A DNA stretch of 64,000 nt from Pseudomonas delhiensis (GCF_900187975.1 NZ_FZPC01000018.1:1-64000), one strand, 5' to 3'; positions 53,260 through 62,521 are shown, counted from the first letter of the stretch. Numbers and translations are program-made. Notes: generated by a model not told the origin, from the letters alone.

Positions 53260-53359
53260 GTAGGGCGAATAACCGTTCGCGGTTATCCGCCGCCCCACCC
53301 ACGCCATTCCCCTGTAGGAGCGCGCCCTGCGCGCGAAATCGCGGGCAGGGCCCGCCTAC
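53260..53359. repeat. Repeat pair after slt
   Basis: A GTAGGGCG-family element (53260-53292, forward) and a GTAGGAGC double palindrome (53314-53359) with a two-base loss in its last arm (GCCTAC for GCTCCTAC). No gene seen. Confidence 0.88.
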
Positions 53360-53393
53360 AGGTGCGGGCGAAAGCCCATCCGCGGGAGCTGGA

Positions 53394-54203
53394 TCACTCC
53401 AGGATGTCCACCGGCATGCCCACGCGCAGCTCGCCGCGGCCGACGGGGATCAGGTTCTGCCCGAACAGCGCCTCGCCATCCACCTGGCGGTACTTGAGCA
53501 GGGTCGCCAGGGGTTCGCGATTCGGGTCGCGCTCGCCGGTGTGCGGGTCGATGGTGGTGAGGATGCAGCGGCCGCAGGGCTTGGCCACACGGAACTCGAC
53601 ATCGCCGATGCGGATGCGCTTCCAGCCATCCTCGGCGTAGGGCTCGCTGCCCGCCACCACCAGGTTCGGGCGGAAGCGCAGCATCTCCAGGGGCTGGCCG
53701 ACGCGGGCGGCCAGGTCGTCCACCGAGGCCTGGCTCATCAGCAGCAGCGGGAAACCGTCGGCGAAGTGCACCTTCTCGCCCGGCTCGGCATAGGCGGTGT
53801 CCACCTGCCGGGCGCGCTGCTCGGGAATCTCCACCAGCCGGCAGGGGCGGCCGAGGAAGCGGCTCAGCCAGTCCGCCGCGGCATCGCCGGCGTCCGGCAC
53901 CTGCAGGCTGTCGCGCCAGATGGTCACGCCGCGCAGCGCATCGTCCACGCCCGGCACCGCCACCCGCAGGTCCTCCATCCCCGGCGCGCGCAGGCGCAGG
54001 GCCTGGCCACCGTCCTGCCAGCGCGCCTCGATGCGGCCCAGTTGCGGCAGCAGGCGCTGGGTGAGAAAGCGCCCGTTGGCAGCCTCCACCACCATCCAGC
54101 GGCGGTCGCCCTGCAGGCCGAGGGCGTCCAGCCCGATGCTGTCCAGGGGCTCGAACCGGCCGGACTTGAGCGGGTAACGGTAGAGGGCGCTGAGGGTGAT
54201 CAT
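53394..54203 (-). CDS. MOSC-domain protein, YcbX-like
   Basis: 269-residue protein. The N-terminal beta-barrel domain starts MITLSALYRYPLKSGRFEPL; the MOSC domain includes RFRPNLVVAGSEPYAEDGW and the cysteine motif VAKPCGRCILTTIDPHTGE, where a molybdenum cofactor ligand is expected. Homologues such as YcbX reduce N-hydroxylated compounds. Lacking the ferredoxin domain of YcbX, it would need a separate electron donor. It stands alone between repeat blocks. Confidence 0.85.
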   Translation of the reverse strand: MITLSALYRYPLKSGRFEPLDSIGLDALGLQGDRRWMVVEAANGRFLTQRLLPQLGRIEARWQDGGQALRLRAPGMEDLRVAVPGVDDALRGVTIWRDSLQVPDAGDAAADWLSRFLGRPCRLVEIPEQRARQVDTAYAEPGEKVHFADGFPLLLMSQASVDDLAARVGQPLEMLRFRPNLVVAGSEPYAEDGWKRIRIGDVEFRVAKPCGRCILTTIDPHTGERDPNREPLATLLKYRQVDGEALFGQNLIPVGRGELRVGMPVDILE

Positions 54204-54271
54204 GCTGGCGGCTTCCTTGTTGCGGGCAAAGAAGCCGTTATACGGGGCGGGCCGGCGCCTAGCAATCGGGC

Positions 54272-54555
54272 ATCGCGGACCTATCGGCGCGATTCGCGGA
54301 TAAGATCCGCTCCTACGCTGCGCCCCCCATATCATTCCCCTGTAGGAGCGCGCCCTGCGCGCGAATCGCGGGCAGGGCCCGCTCCTACGGTTCCAGGAAG
54401 CACGGTCGTAGGAGCGGACTCCGTCCGCGATTGAACCCGCCAGCCGCGCCGGACCATCCCGTAGGGCGCATAACGCCCAAGGCGTTATCCGCCGTTGCCC
54501 TCGACACCGGTGCCCCGGCCGACGGCGGATAACCGCGAACGGTTATTCGCCCTAC
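54272..54555. repeat. Mixed repeat block between the MOSC gene and cheV
   Basis: In order: a decayed inverted GTAGGAGC element (54272-54315), the 47-nt double palindrome (54342-54388), a forward GTAGGAGC element (54408-54431), a forward GTAGGGCG element with loop CAA (54461-54494) and an inverted one (54523-54555). The last pair faces inward with a 28-bp spacer. It ends 19 bp from the cheV stop codon. No gene seen. Confidence 0.9.
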
Positions 54556-54574
54556 GGTTGGACAGGGTAGCGGC

Positions 54575-55504
54575 TCAGGCCGGCAGCTTTTCCAGGCGCC
54601 TGCGGATCACGTCCACCAGCAGGTCGGGCTGGAACTTGGAGAGGAAGTCGTCGCAGCCCACCTTGCGCACCATGGCCTCGTTGAAGCTGCCCGACAGCGA
54701 GGTGTGCAGCACCACGTAGAGCCCGGCCAGGCGCGGGTCGCTGCGGATCTCGGTGGTCAGGCGGTAGCCGTCCATCTCCGGCATCTCGGCGTCGGTGAAG
54801 ACCATCAGCAGCTTCTCCTCCACGTCCTCGCCGGCGTTGGCCCAGGCCTGCAGCTGGCGCAGCGCGCGCAGGCCGTCGGTGGCCACGTGCAGTTTCAGGC
54901 CGAGCTGGCCGAGGGTGTCGCGCAACTGGGCCACGGCGACGCTGGAGTCGTCCACCACCAGCACCTCGCGGCCACTGGTCTGCGCCAGCAGGTCGTGGTC
55001 CAGGCGCTCGGCGGAGACGCGGGTGTTCATCGGCACTATCTCGGCCAGCACCTTCTCCACGTCGATGATCTCCACCAGGCGCTCGTCGACGCGGGTGATG
55101 GCGGTCAGGTAGTGCTGGCGCCCGGCTCCCCCGGGCGGCGGCTGCACCGCCTCCCAGTTGAGGTTGAGGATGCGCTCCACGCCGCCGACCAGGAAGGCCT
55201 GCACCGAGCGGTTGTACTCGGTGACGATGATGGTGCTGCGCTCCTCGGGGCGCAGCGGGCGCATGCCGATGGCGTGGGACAGGTCGATCACCGGCAGGGT
55301 CTGGCCGCGCAGGTTGATCACCCCGCAGATCATCGGGTGGCGCTGCGGGATCAGCGTCAGGCGCGGCAGCTGCAGCACCTCCTGGACCTTGAACACGTTG
55401 ATGGCGAACTGCTGCCGGCCAGCCAGGCGGAACACCAGGATCTCCAGGCGGTTCTGCCCCACCAGTCGGGTGCGTTGATCGACGCTGTCGAGAATGCCGG
55501 CCAT
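54575..55504 (-). CDS. cheV: Chemotaxis protein CheV
   Basis: 309-residue fusion of a CheW-like domain (about 20-160, with MICGVINLRGQTLPVIDL) and a receiver domain (about 180-305). The phospho-acceptor aspartate sits in MVFTDAEMPEMDGY near residue 237, with VLVVDDSSVA at the receiver start. CheV couples receptors to CheA and can act as a phosphate sink. No other chemotaxis genes are near, so it is an orphan copy. Confidence 0.92.
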   Translation of the reverse strand: MAGILDSVDQRTRLVGQNRLEILVFRLAGRQQFAINVFKVQEVLQLPRLTLIPQRHPMICGVINLRGQTLPVIDLSHAIGMRPLRPEERSTIIVTEYNRSVQAFLVGGVERILNLNWEAVQPPPGGAGRQHYLTAITRVDERLVEIIDVEKVLAEIVPMNTRVSAERLDHDLLAQTSGREVLVVDDSSVAVAQLRDTLGQLGLKLHVATDGLRALRQLQAWANAGEDVEEKLLMVFTDAEMPEMDGYRLTTEIRSDPRLAGLYVVLHTSLSGSFNEAMVRKVGCDDFLSKFQPDLLVDVIRRRLEKLPA

Positions 55505-55619
55505 GGGGGCTCCTGAAATCGGGATGAATAGCGTAGGGCTATCGGCCAGAATTCCGGCGACGAAATACTGGCGCTACGCCATCATGCCTCAGAAGCCCGT
55601 CCCGGGCCAGCCCCGGCGA

Positions 55620-56513
55620 TCAGCCGCCGAGCAGCGGCGAATCCGCCGGCAGGTGCAGGCGCAGCGCCGCCGGGCGTACCTCGAAGCGCGCCCGGCGGGC
55701 TTCCAGGGGCTCGCCGTCGAGGTTGATCGCCAGGCCCTCGCCGGCCTCCAGTTCGAGCCACGGCAGGCGCGCGCGGACGAACAGCTCCTGCAGCCCGCCA
55801 CCACTGCCGAGCAGCGTCCCCAGGGCCGACAGCATGTCGCCCGGCGCCGGCAGGATGCTGACGTCCAGCAGCCCGTCGTCGGCCAGGGCCTGGACGCACA
55901 GCGGGTGACCGCCGCCGGCCTGGCGGCCGTTGCCGATGCCCAGGGCGAGGAACTCGCCCTGCCAGTCGAAGCCCGGGCCGCGGAAACGGCCCTGGGCCGA
56001 GTGCACCTCGGAGAAGCGGCTGATCCCGGTCAGCAGGTAGGCCGCGCCGCCCAGGGCCTTCTTCAGGTCCTCGGAGGTGTTGGCGGTGACCGTGGAGCCG
56101 AAGCCGCCAGTGGCCATGTTGAGGAAGATGCGCCCTTCCACCTCGCCCAGGTCGATGGGCCGCGCCGCGTCCTCCAGCAGCCCCAGGGCCGCGTCCGGCT
56201 CCAGCGGGATGCCGGCGGCGCGGGCGAAGTCGTTGGCCGTGCCCAGCGGCAGCAGCGCCAGGCTGGCCGCTGCGCCGGCGCGGTACAGCGCCTCGGCCAC
56301 GGCCCGCGCGGTGCCGTCGCCACCGCCGGCGACCAGCGCCGGGTAGCCGGCCGCCAGCGCCTCGCCGACCAGGCGCTCGGCGTCGCCTTCCTCCCAGGTG
56401 ACCCGCACCTCCAGCCGCCAGCCGGCCTCGCGGCGCGCCAGCACCGCCGCGCGCACGGCGTCGTTGGCCGCCTGCTTGCCGTGCAGGATGAGCATTGCCT
56501 CGGGTTTCGCCAT
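55620..56513 (-). CDS. yegS: Lipid kinase, YegS/diacylglycerol-kinase-like
   Basis: 297-residue kinase of the DAGK/NAD-kinase fold. GGGDGT at residues 63-68 binds the nucleotide, and LLPLGTANDFAR near 97 is the second conserved motif. E. coli YegS phosphorylates phosphatidylglycerol in vitro; the true substrate is not known. It ends the operon that starts at 61324: same strand, 59 bp after the FGGY kinase gene. AGAGG lies five bases before the ATG. Confidence 0.88.
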   Translation of the reverse strand: MAKPEAMLILHGKQAANDAVRAAVLARREAGWRLEVRVTWEEGDAERLVGEALAAGYPALVAGGGDGTARAVAEALYRAGAAASLALLPLGTANDFARAAGIPLEPDAALGLLEDAARPIDLGEVEGRIFLNMATGGFGSTVTANTSEDLKKALGGAAYLLTGISRFSEVHSAQGRFRGPGFDWQGEFLALGIGNGRQAGGGHPLCVQALADDGLLDVSILPAPGDMLSALGTLLGSGGGLQELFVRARLPWLELEAGEGLAINLDGEPLEARRARFEVRPAALRLHLPADSPLLGG

Positions 56514-56572
56514 GGTCCCTCTCCCCTTCTCGAAATCCATTCACTATGGACCAACGAACCGGGGAGCGAAGT

Positions 56573-58135
56573 TCAGGCCGGGTAGCCGGTGATCTCGCGG
56601 ATGCTCCGGTACAGCGGCCGGAGTTGCCGGTACATACGCTGGTAGACCTCGCGGTAGAGCCGCTCGTAGGTGCGCTGCGCCTGCGGGCGCGGCTGGAATA
56701 CCTGGCCGACGCGGGTCATGGCGGCGATGGCGCTGGCGAAGTCCGGGTACAGCCCCAGCCCCACCGCGCAGTCGATGGCCGCGCCCAGGCCGGAGGCCTC
56801 GTAGACGTGCGGGCGCTCCGCCGGCAGGCCGAAGATGTCGGCGGTCAGCTGCATGGCGGCGTCGCTCTGGGAGCCGCCGCCGGCCACGCGCAGGCGCTCG
56901 ATGCGGGTGCCGGAGCGCTTCTCGATGCGCTCCTTGCCCTGGCGCAGCGCATAGGCCAGGCCCTCGAGGATGGCGCGGTAGATGTGCGCGCGGGTGTGCA
57001 CGTCGCCGAAACCGATGATCGCGCCCTTGGCTTCCAGGCCGGGTTCGCGGATGCCCGGCGTCCAGTAGGGCTGCAGCATCAGGCCCATGGAGCCGGGCGG
57101 CACCTGCTCGACCAGTTCGTCGAACAGCTTCTCCGGCTCCACGCCCAGCTCGGCGGCGCGCTGCATCTCGCGCAGGCCGAACTCGCGCTTGAACCAGCTG
57201 ACCATCCAGAAGCCGCGGTAGATCATCACCTCGGTGTTGAAGTGGTCGGGGATCGCCGCCGGGTACGGCGGGATCAGCGGGATGGTCTCCAGGTAGCGCG
57301 GGCGGGTGGTGTTGATGGTCGCGGTGGTGCCGTAGGACAGGCAGGCCACGCTGGGCTCGATGGCCCCGGCGCCGAGCACCTCGCAGGCCTTGTCGGCGCC
57401 GGCGGCGATCAGCGGCAGGCCGGCGGGGATGCCGGTGTGGCGGCTGGCCTCGGCGCTGATCTCGCCGAGCTTTTCGCCAGGCTTGAACAGCTGCGGCAAC
57501 TGCTCCTGGCGCACCTTCACCGCCTGCCATTTCCAGTCGCGCGGGGCGGCCCATTTAAGACGTTTGTAGTCGAACGGCAGGTAGGCCACGCTGCACGCCA
57601 GGGAATCGACGAAGCGCCCGCACAGGCGGTGAGTGAGAAAACCCGACAGCAGCAGCACCTTGTGCGTGGCCGCGTGCAGCTGCGGCTGCTGCTGCGCCAC
57701 CCAGTTGACCTCGGCCTGGCTGCGGAAGTAGTCCACCGCGCCCTCGGCGCCAGCCAGCTTGAACAGCCAGCCCCAGGGCCCCTTGATGCGCCCCTCGACC
57801 TCGGCGCGGCGCTGGTCCAGCCAGAGGATCGCCGGGCGCAGCGGCCTGCCCTGCCCGTCCACGTGGATCACGGTGCCGCGCTGGGTGGTCAGCGACACGC
57901 CGCGGATCAGGCTGCGGTCGACGCCGGTCTGCGCCCAGAGCAGCTGGCAGGCCTCGCCGAGCCTGGCCCAGTAGTACTCCGGGTCCTGCTCGGCCCAGCC
58001 GGGCTGGGCCGAATAGTAGGCCTCCAGCTCCACCTTGCCCTTGCCCACCAGGTTGCCGGCGAGGTCGAAGAGCAGCACGCGCACGCTCTGGGTGCCGTTG
58101 TCGATGGCCAGCAGGTAGCTCTTGTCGTTGTCCAT
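56573..58135 (-). CDS. FGGY-family carbohydrate kinase
   Basis: 520-residue sugar/polyol kinase. The N-terminal AIDNGTQSVRVLLFD phosphate-1 motif and the C-terminal VAGGGSQSDAAMQLTADIFGLP motif define the FGGY fold, which includes glycerol, xylulose and gluconate kinases. The substrate is not predictable from motifs alone, but its place between a GlpD-like dehydrogenase and a lipid kinase points to glycerol or a glycerol derivative. It follows the glpD-like gene by 41 bp. Confidence 0.85.
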   Translation of the reverse strand: MDNDKSYLLAIDNGTQSVRVLLFDLAGNLVGKGKVELEAYYSAQPGWAEQDPEYYWARLGEACQLLWAQTGVDRSLIRGVSLTTQRGTVIHVDGQGRPLRPAILWLDQRRAEVEGRIKGPWGWLFKLAGAEGAVDYFRSQAEVNWVAQQQPQLHAATHKVLLLSGFLTHRLCGRFVDSLACSVAYLPFDYKRLKWAAPRDWKWQAVKVRQEQLPQLFKPGEKLGEISAEASRHTGIPAGLPLIAAGADKACEVLGAGAIEPSVACLSYGTTATINTTRPRYLETIPLIPPYPAAIPDHFNTEVMIYRGFWMVSWFKREFGLREMQRAAELGVEPEKLFDELVEQVPPGSMGLMLQPYWTPGIREPGLEAKGAIIGFGDVHTRAHIYRAILEGLAYALRQGKERIEKRSGTRIERLRVAGGGSQSDAAMQLTADIFGLPAERPHVYEASGLGAAIDCAVGLGLYPDFASAIAAMTRVGQVFQPRPQAQRTYERLYREVYQRMYRQLRPLYRSIREITGYPA

Positions 58136-58176
58136 TGCGCGCTCTCGGTCTTCTTGTGGCTTGCCGCCCGTGGCTC

Positions 58177-59763
58177 TCAGCTACCCGCCGGGGCCGGCAG
58201 GCTGTAGCAGCGCCGCCAGAGGTCCAGGTAGGCACGTTCTTCCTCGCTCCAGCGGGCGTCGTCCCAGCCCAGGCGCGCCTGGCACAGCGCGCGGATGGCC
58301 GGCAGCTCGGCGGCGCCGCCGCTCTCCAGCAGCAGGCCCAGGCGCGTGCGGCGCAGCAGCAGGTCGTCCAGGTGCAGCACCAGTTCGCCTTCGGCGGCCC
58401 AGGCCAGCTCGGCCCACAGGCAGTCGCTGTCGCCCACCCGGCCGTTGCCGACTTGCGCCAGCAGCCCGGCCAGCTGCGCCAGGTTGCGCCCGTGGCGGCC
58501 GGCCAGGCGCCGCCGTTGCTGTGGCCCCAGGCCCGGCAGGTCTACTTCGGGGGCTGCGGCGAAGATCGGCTCGGGGCTGTCTTCCAGCGTCTTGCCGAGC
58601 ATGGGCGCGCAGGCCCGCAGCACTTCCAGGGCCAGCAGGCGGAAGGTGGTCAGCTTGCCGCCGGCCAGGGTCACGCAGCCGGGTTCGCTCCACAGGGCGT
58701 GCTCGCGCTTCTCGTCCGAGGGCTTCTTCTGCTGCGCGGCGCCGCTGGCGACCACCGGGCGCACGCCGGCCCAGGTCGAGCGCACGTCGGCCTCGCCGAT
58801 GCGGGCGGCGGGAAACTGCTGCACGCAGGCCTCCAGCAGGTAGTCCAGCTCCGCGCGGCTGATGCGGGCGTCGCCGTCCAGGCCGTCGCCATGGTCCAGG
58901 TCGGTGGTGCCGACCACGGTGGCGCCTTCCCAGGGGAAGACGAAGACCGGGCGCTTGTCCGCCCGGTGCATGAAGCTGAAGGCATGGGCCACCGGCAGGC
59001 GCCAGGCCGGCAGCAGCAGGTGGCTGCCGCGCAGGGGGCGGATGTGCTCGTCGCCCTCCATCCGGCGCAACCGGTCGGCCCAGGCGCCGGTGGCCAGCGC
59101 CACCGCGCCGGCGCGGAAGGCGAAGCGCCCCGCGCCTTCGCGGTCCTCCGCCAGCAGGCCGGTGACCCGCCCGCCGTCGCGGCGCAGCTCCAGCACGCGC
59201 AGGCCGTTGAGGGCCTCGCCGCCGTCGGCGCGGGCCTCGTCCAGTACGCGCATGACCAGCCGGGCGTCGTCCACCACCGCATCGGCGAAGCGCGTGCCGC
59301 CCAGCAGGCCTTCCTCCTTCAGTCCCGGCGCCAGGTAGCGCAGTTGCTGCAGCGGGTAGTAGAGGTGGTTGCGCTTGCCGGCCAGGGCGTCGTACACGGC
59401 CAGCAGGCCGCCGAACACCTTCGGCCCGGGGAAGCCGCCGCGGTAGTGCGGCATGATGAAGCTCAGCGGCTCCACCAGCCCCGGCGCCTCGCCGAGCAGG
59501 CGCTGGCGCTCGCGCACCGAGTCGCGGGTCAGGCCGACCTGGCCCTTGGCGATGTAGCGCAGGCCGCCGTGGACCATCTTCGAGGAACGGCTGGAGGTGC
59601 CCCAGGCGAAGTCGCGCTGTTCCAGCAGCAGGCAGCGCCAGCCGCGCCGCGCGGCCTCGCGGAGGATGCCGGCGCCGGTGATGCCGCCGCCGACCACGAT
59701 CAGGTCCCAGTCGCGCCCGGCCAGTTCGGCCAGCGCCTGCCCGCGCCAGGCGGCGTTCCACAT
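58177..59763 (-). CDS. GlpD-like FAD-dependent glycerol-3-phosphate dehydrogenase
   Basis: 528-residue flavoprotein. DLIVVGGGITGAGILREAAR near residue 20 binds FAD, and GTSSRSSKMVHGGLRYIAKG is the GlpD/DAO substrate-side motif; TTDLDHGDGLDG and GGKLTTFR complete the pattern. GlpD oxidises glycerol-3-phosphate to DHAP and passes electrons to quinone. This is a second-type paralogue, not in a glpFKD context, and follows the alkyl-DHAP-synthase-like gene by four bases. Confidence 0.9.
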   Translation of the reverse strand: MWNAAWRGQALAELAGRDWDLIVVGGGITGAGILREAARRGWRCLLLEQRDFAWGTSSRSSKMVHGGLRYIAKGQVGLTRDSVRERQRLLGEAPGLVEPLSFIMPHYRGGFPGPKVFGGLLAVYDALAGKRNHLYYPLQQLRYLAPGLKEEGLLGGTRFADAVVDDARLVMRVLDEARADGGEALNGLRVLELRRDGGRVTGLLAEDREGAGRFAFRAGAVALATGAWADRLRRMEGDEHIRPLRGSHLLLPAWRLPVAHAFSFMHRADKRPVFVFPWEGATVVGTTDLDHGDGLDGDARISRAELDYLLEACVQQFPAARIGEADVRSTWAGVRPVVASGAAQQKKPSDEKREHALWSEPGCVTLAGGKLTTFRLLALEVLRACAPMLGKTLEDSPEPIFAAAPEVDLPGLGPQQRRRLAGRHGRNLAQLAGLLAQVGNGRVGDSDCLWAELAWAAEGELVLHLDDLLLRRTRLGLLLESGGAAELPAIRALCQARLGWDDARWSEEERAYLDLWRRCYSLPAPAGS

Positions 59764-59767
59764 GGCG

Positions 59768-61324
59768 TCAGTCCTGCAGCAGGCTGCCGGGGTTGAGCCG
59801 GCCGGCGGGGTCGAAATGGCTGGCCAGGGCCCGCAGGGTGGCCATGCCCAGCTCGCCCTTCTCCACCGCCAGGTAGGGCGCGTGGTCGCGGCCCACGCCG
59901 TGCTGGTGGCTGATGGTGCCGCGGTTGTCGACGATCGTCCGGCTGGCGGCGTCCTTGAGCCGGCGCCAGCGTTCGAGGGTGGCGGCGTAGCTGGCCGCGG
60001 GGCGGAACACGTAGGTGGTGTAGATGCTGGAGCCTTCGCCGTAGACGTGGGACAGGTGGGTGAACACGTGCACCCGCTCGCCCTCCGCCGCCAGGCCGTC
60101 GCGCAGGCTGGCCTCGATGCGCCGCATGAGGTTGTCGACGTTGCTCCAGTCGGTGGCGGTCTCCAGGGTGTCCACCACGTAGCCGGCCTGCCACAGCGTT
60201 TCGCGCAAATAGGGCGAGCGGAAGCGGCTGGCCTCCCACTTGCGCCCCAGCAGGGTACCGGTGAACACCCCGCCGAAAGCCTTCAGCAGGCGCCGCGCAA
60301 GCTTCAGCGAGGCGGCGTTCTGCGCGCGGCTGCCAGTGACGCCGAAGGTCAGCATGCACTTGCCCTCGCCCGCCCCGCGCCACTTCAGGTAGCGCTCCAG
60401 CCAGGCGATCTGCCCGGGGTGCCCGGCGAGGGTCAGCTGGGTGCGGGTTTCCACGGCATTGGACAGGCGCAGCATGGACAGCTGCACCCGTGCCTGGGCC
60501 AGGTCGCGGATGGCTGCCAGGCCCTGTTCCCAGGACGGCAGGAAGACCACGTAGAAGCGTTCCTGCTCGGCCAGCCGCGAGACGCGCACCTTCACCGAGG
60601 AGAGGATGCCGAAGCGGCCTTCCGAGCCCAGCACCAGTTCGCGCAGGTCGGGGCCGGCGGACGAAGCCGGGAAGGTGGGGATGTCCAGCGGCCCGGCGAA
60701 GGTCTCCAGGGTACCGCCGGCGAACAGTTGCTCGATGCGCCCGTAGCGCAGCGACTGCTGGCCGCTGGAGCGGCTGGCCACCCAGCCGCCGAGGGTCGAG
60801 AGCTCCCAGGACTGCGGGAAGTGGCCGAGGGTGTAGCCGCGGGCGCGCAGTTGGCTTTCCACCTGCGGGCCGTTGGCGCCGGGGCCGAAGGTGGCCACCA
60901 GGCTCTCCTCGTCCAGTTCCAGCAGGCGGTTCATGTGCGCCAGGGAGACGGTCAGCACCGGCTTGCCGGCGGCCGGCGGGTTGATGTGCCCGGCCACCGA
61001 GGTGCCGCCGCCGTAGGGGATCAGCAGGCAGTCGGTGGCCTGGGCATGGCGCAGCAGTTCGCGGATCTGCTCGGCGCTCTGCGGGTAGGCCACGCCGTCG
61101 GGGAAGCGGCCGAACTCGCCCTCGCGCATGGCCAGCCAGTCGGCCAGGCTCTGGCCGCGGGCGTGCAGCAGGCGGTCCATGGGCTCGCGCAGCACCAGCG
61201 GGTGCTCGGCCAGGCGCGAGGCCGGCACCCTGGCCAGCACGCTGTCGAGGCTGGCGTCGGGCAGCGCGAGGCCAGGGCCGATCTGCTCGGCGAGAAAGGC
61301 GCGGCCCGAGCCGGGCAGCTCCAT
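59768..61324 (-). CDS. FAD-linked oxidase, alkyl-DHAP synthase-like
   Basis: 518-residue protein of the vanillyl-alcohol-oxidase flavin fold. YGGGTSV binds FAD; HFPQSWELSTLGGWVASRSS and SAGPDLRELVLGSEGRFGIL match alkyl-dihydroxyacetone-phosphate synthase (AGPS) closely. The active-site motif reads SHQHGVGRDHAPYL; eukaryotic AGPS has SHHHGVG, so the middle histidine is glutamine here. AGPS swaps the acyl chain of acyl-DHAP for a fatty alcohol, making an ether bond. First gene of the operon; the ATG at 61324 has GGAAAG nine bases upstream. Confidence 0.85.
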   Translation of the reverse strand: MELPGSGRAFLAEQIGPGLALPDASLDSVLARVPASRLAEHPLVLREPMDRLLHARGQSLADWLAMREGEFGRFPDGVAYPQSAEQIRELLRHAQATDCLLIPYGGGTSVAGHINPPAAGKPVLTVSLAHMNRLLELDEESLVATFGPGANGPQVESQLRARGYTLGHFPQSWELSTLGGWVASRSSGQQSLRYGRIEQLFAGGTLETFAGPLDIPTFPASSAGPDLRELVLGSEGRFGILSSVKVRVSRLAEQERFYVVFLPSWEQGLAAIRDLAQARVQLSMLRLSNAVETRTQLTLAGHPGQIAWLERYLKWRGAGEGKCMLTFGVTGSRAQNAASLKLARRLLKAFGGVFTGTLLGRKWEASRFRSPYLRETLWQAGYVVDTLETATDWSNVDNLMRRIEASLRDGLAAEGERVHVFTHLSHVYGEGSSIYTTYVFRPAASYAATLERWRRLKDAASRTIVDNRGTISHQHGVGRDHAPYLAVEKGELGMATLRALASHFDPAGRLNPGSLLQD

Positions 61325-61404
61325 CGAAGTGCTTTCCTCACCCCAGCCATTCCAGCGTCGCATGCCTGCCGTGCTCCTGTTCCGATCGCTTGCAATGGCT
61401 GCCT

Positions 61405-61432
61405 ATACTAGTGCGCCGCCCGAGCCTGTCAC
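61405..61432 (-). promoter_or_regulatory. Putative promoter for the alkyl-DHAP-synthase-like operon
   Basis: GTGACA and TAGTAT lie 16 bases apart on the minus strand. Two CCTGTC repeats just upstream (about 61425 and 61450) could be AraC-type half-sites; their spacing fits, but this is inference. Confidence 0.4.
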
Positions 61433-61487
61433 TGTCGGATCGGGCCAGCGCCTGTCGCCAATAGAGCCACCAGAACAAGAGCGCCCC

Positions 61488-62516
61488 ATGCACGCCCTCG
61501 GCTACACCTCCGTACCCGCCCTGCTCAAGTACCTGCGCCAGGCCGAGCACCTCGGCCTGGACGTCGACGCCGCCCTGCGGGCCGCCGGCCTCACCCGCGC
61601 GCAGCTGGCCGACAACAGCCAGCGCCTGCCCAGCGAGGCCCACGAGCGCCTGCTGGGGCATTTCTGCGAACACGCCGGCGACCCGCTGTTCGGCCTGCAC
61701 GCCGCGCGCTTCGTGCAGCCGGGCTCGTGGAGCGTGCTCGGCTACATCACCATGAACTGCGCCACCCTGGGCGAGGCGATGAACCGCATCATCCCCTACG
61801 AGAAGCTGGTGGGGGACATGGGCGTGAGCCGCGTCGAGCCGGGCGACGGCCACGTGCGCCTGGTCTGGAGCTGCCGCCACCAGGCCGCCGACATCCGCCG
61901 CCACATGGTGGAGAACGTGCTGGCCTCCTGGCTGCTGTATGCGCGCTGGATCGCCGACTTCGAAGGCTCGCCCGAGGAGGTCTGGTTCGAACACCCGCAG
62001 CCGGCCGGCACCGACCTGGCCGAATACGAGCGGCTGTTCGGCTGCCCGGTGCGCTTCGAAAAGCCCTGCAGCGCCCTGCTGGTGCCCCTGCCGCTGCTGG
62101 CCTTCCCGCTGCGCCAGGCCGACGCCAACCTACTGCGCACCCTGGAAGAGCACGCCCTGGCCATGATGGCCGAGCTGGACGACGATGAGCCGTTGCCGCT
62201 GCGGGTGAAGAACGCCCTGCGCCTGCTGATGAAGGACGGCCTGCCGCGCAAGGAGCGCGTCGCCGAGCGCTTCGAGATGACCGTGCGCACCCTGCAGCGC
62301 CACCTGCAGCAGGCCGGCACCAGCTACCAGCAGATACTCGACACGCTGCGCCAGGAGCTGGCCGAGCACTACCTGCTGCACAGCGACCTGCAGATCCAGG
62401 ACATCGCCCAGTACCTGGGCTTCACCGAGTCGCGCTCCTTCCACCGCAGCTTCAAGGGCTGGACCGGGGAAACGCCGGGGGAATACCGCCAGCGCCACCG
62501 ACCGGCGGCGGGGTGA
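61488..62516 (+). CDS. AraC-family regulator
   Basis: 342-residue regulator divergent from the operon at 55620-61324. The N-terminal 200 residues form the arabinose-binding-like domain seen in OruR/ArgR-type Pseudomonas regulators (SVPALLKYLRQAEHLGLDVD start). The C-terminal HTH pair includes VAERFEMTVRTLQRHLQQAG and IAQYLGFTESRSFHRSFK-W. It probably controls the operon next to it. The ATG at 61488 is the first giving the family start; frame is open upstream. Confidence 0.88.
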   Translation: MHALGYTSVPALLKYLRQAEHLGLDVDAALRAAGLTRAQLADNSQRLPSEAHERLLGHFCEHAGDPLFGLHAARFVQPGSWSVLGYITMNCATLGEAMNRIIPYEKLVGDMGVSRVEPGDGHVRLVWSCRHQAADIRRHMVENVLASWLLYARWIADFEGSPEEVWFEHPQPAGTDLAEYERLFGCPVRFEKPCSALLVPLPLLAFPLRQADANLLRTLEEHALAMMAELDDDEPLPLRVKNALRLLMKDGLPRKERVAERFEMTVRTLQRHLQQAGTSYQQILDTLRQELAEHYLLHSDLQIQDIAQYLGFTESRSFHRSFKGWTGETPGEYRQRHRPAAG

Positions 62517-62521
62517 ACGGC

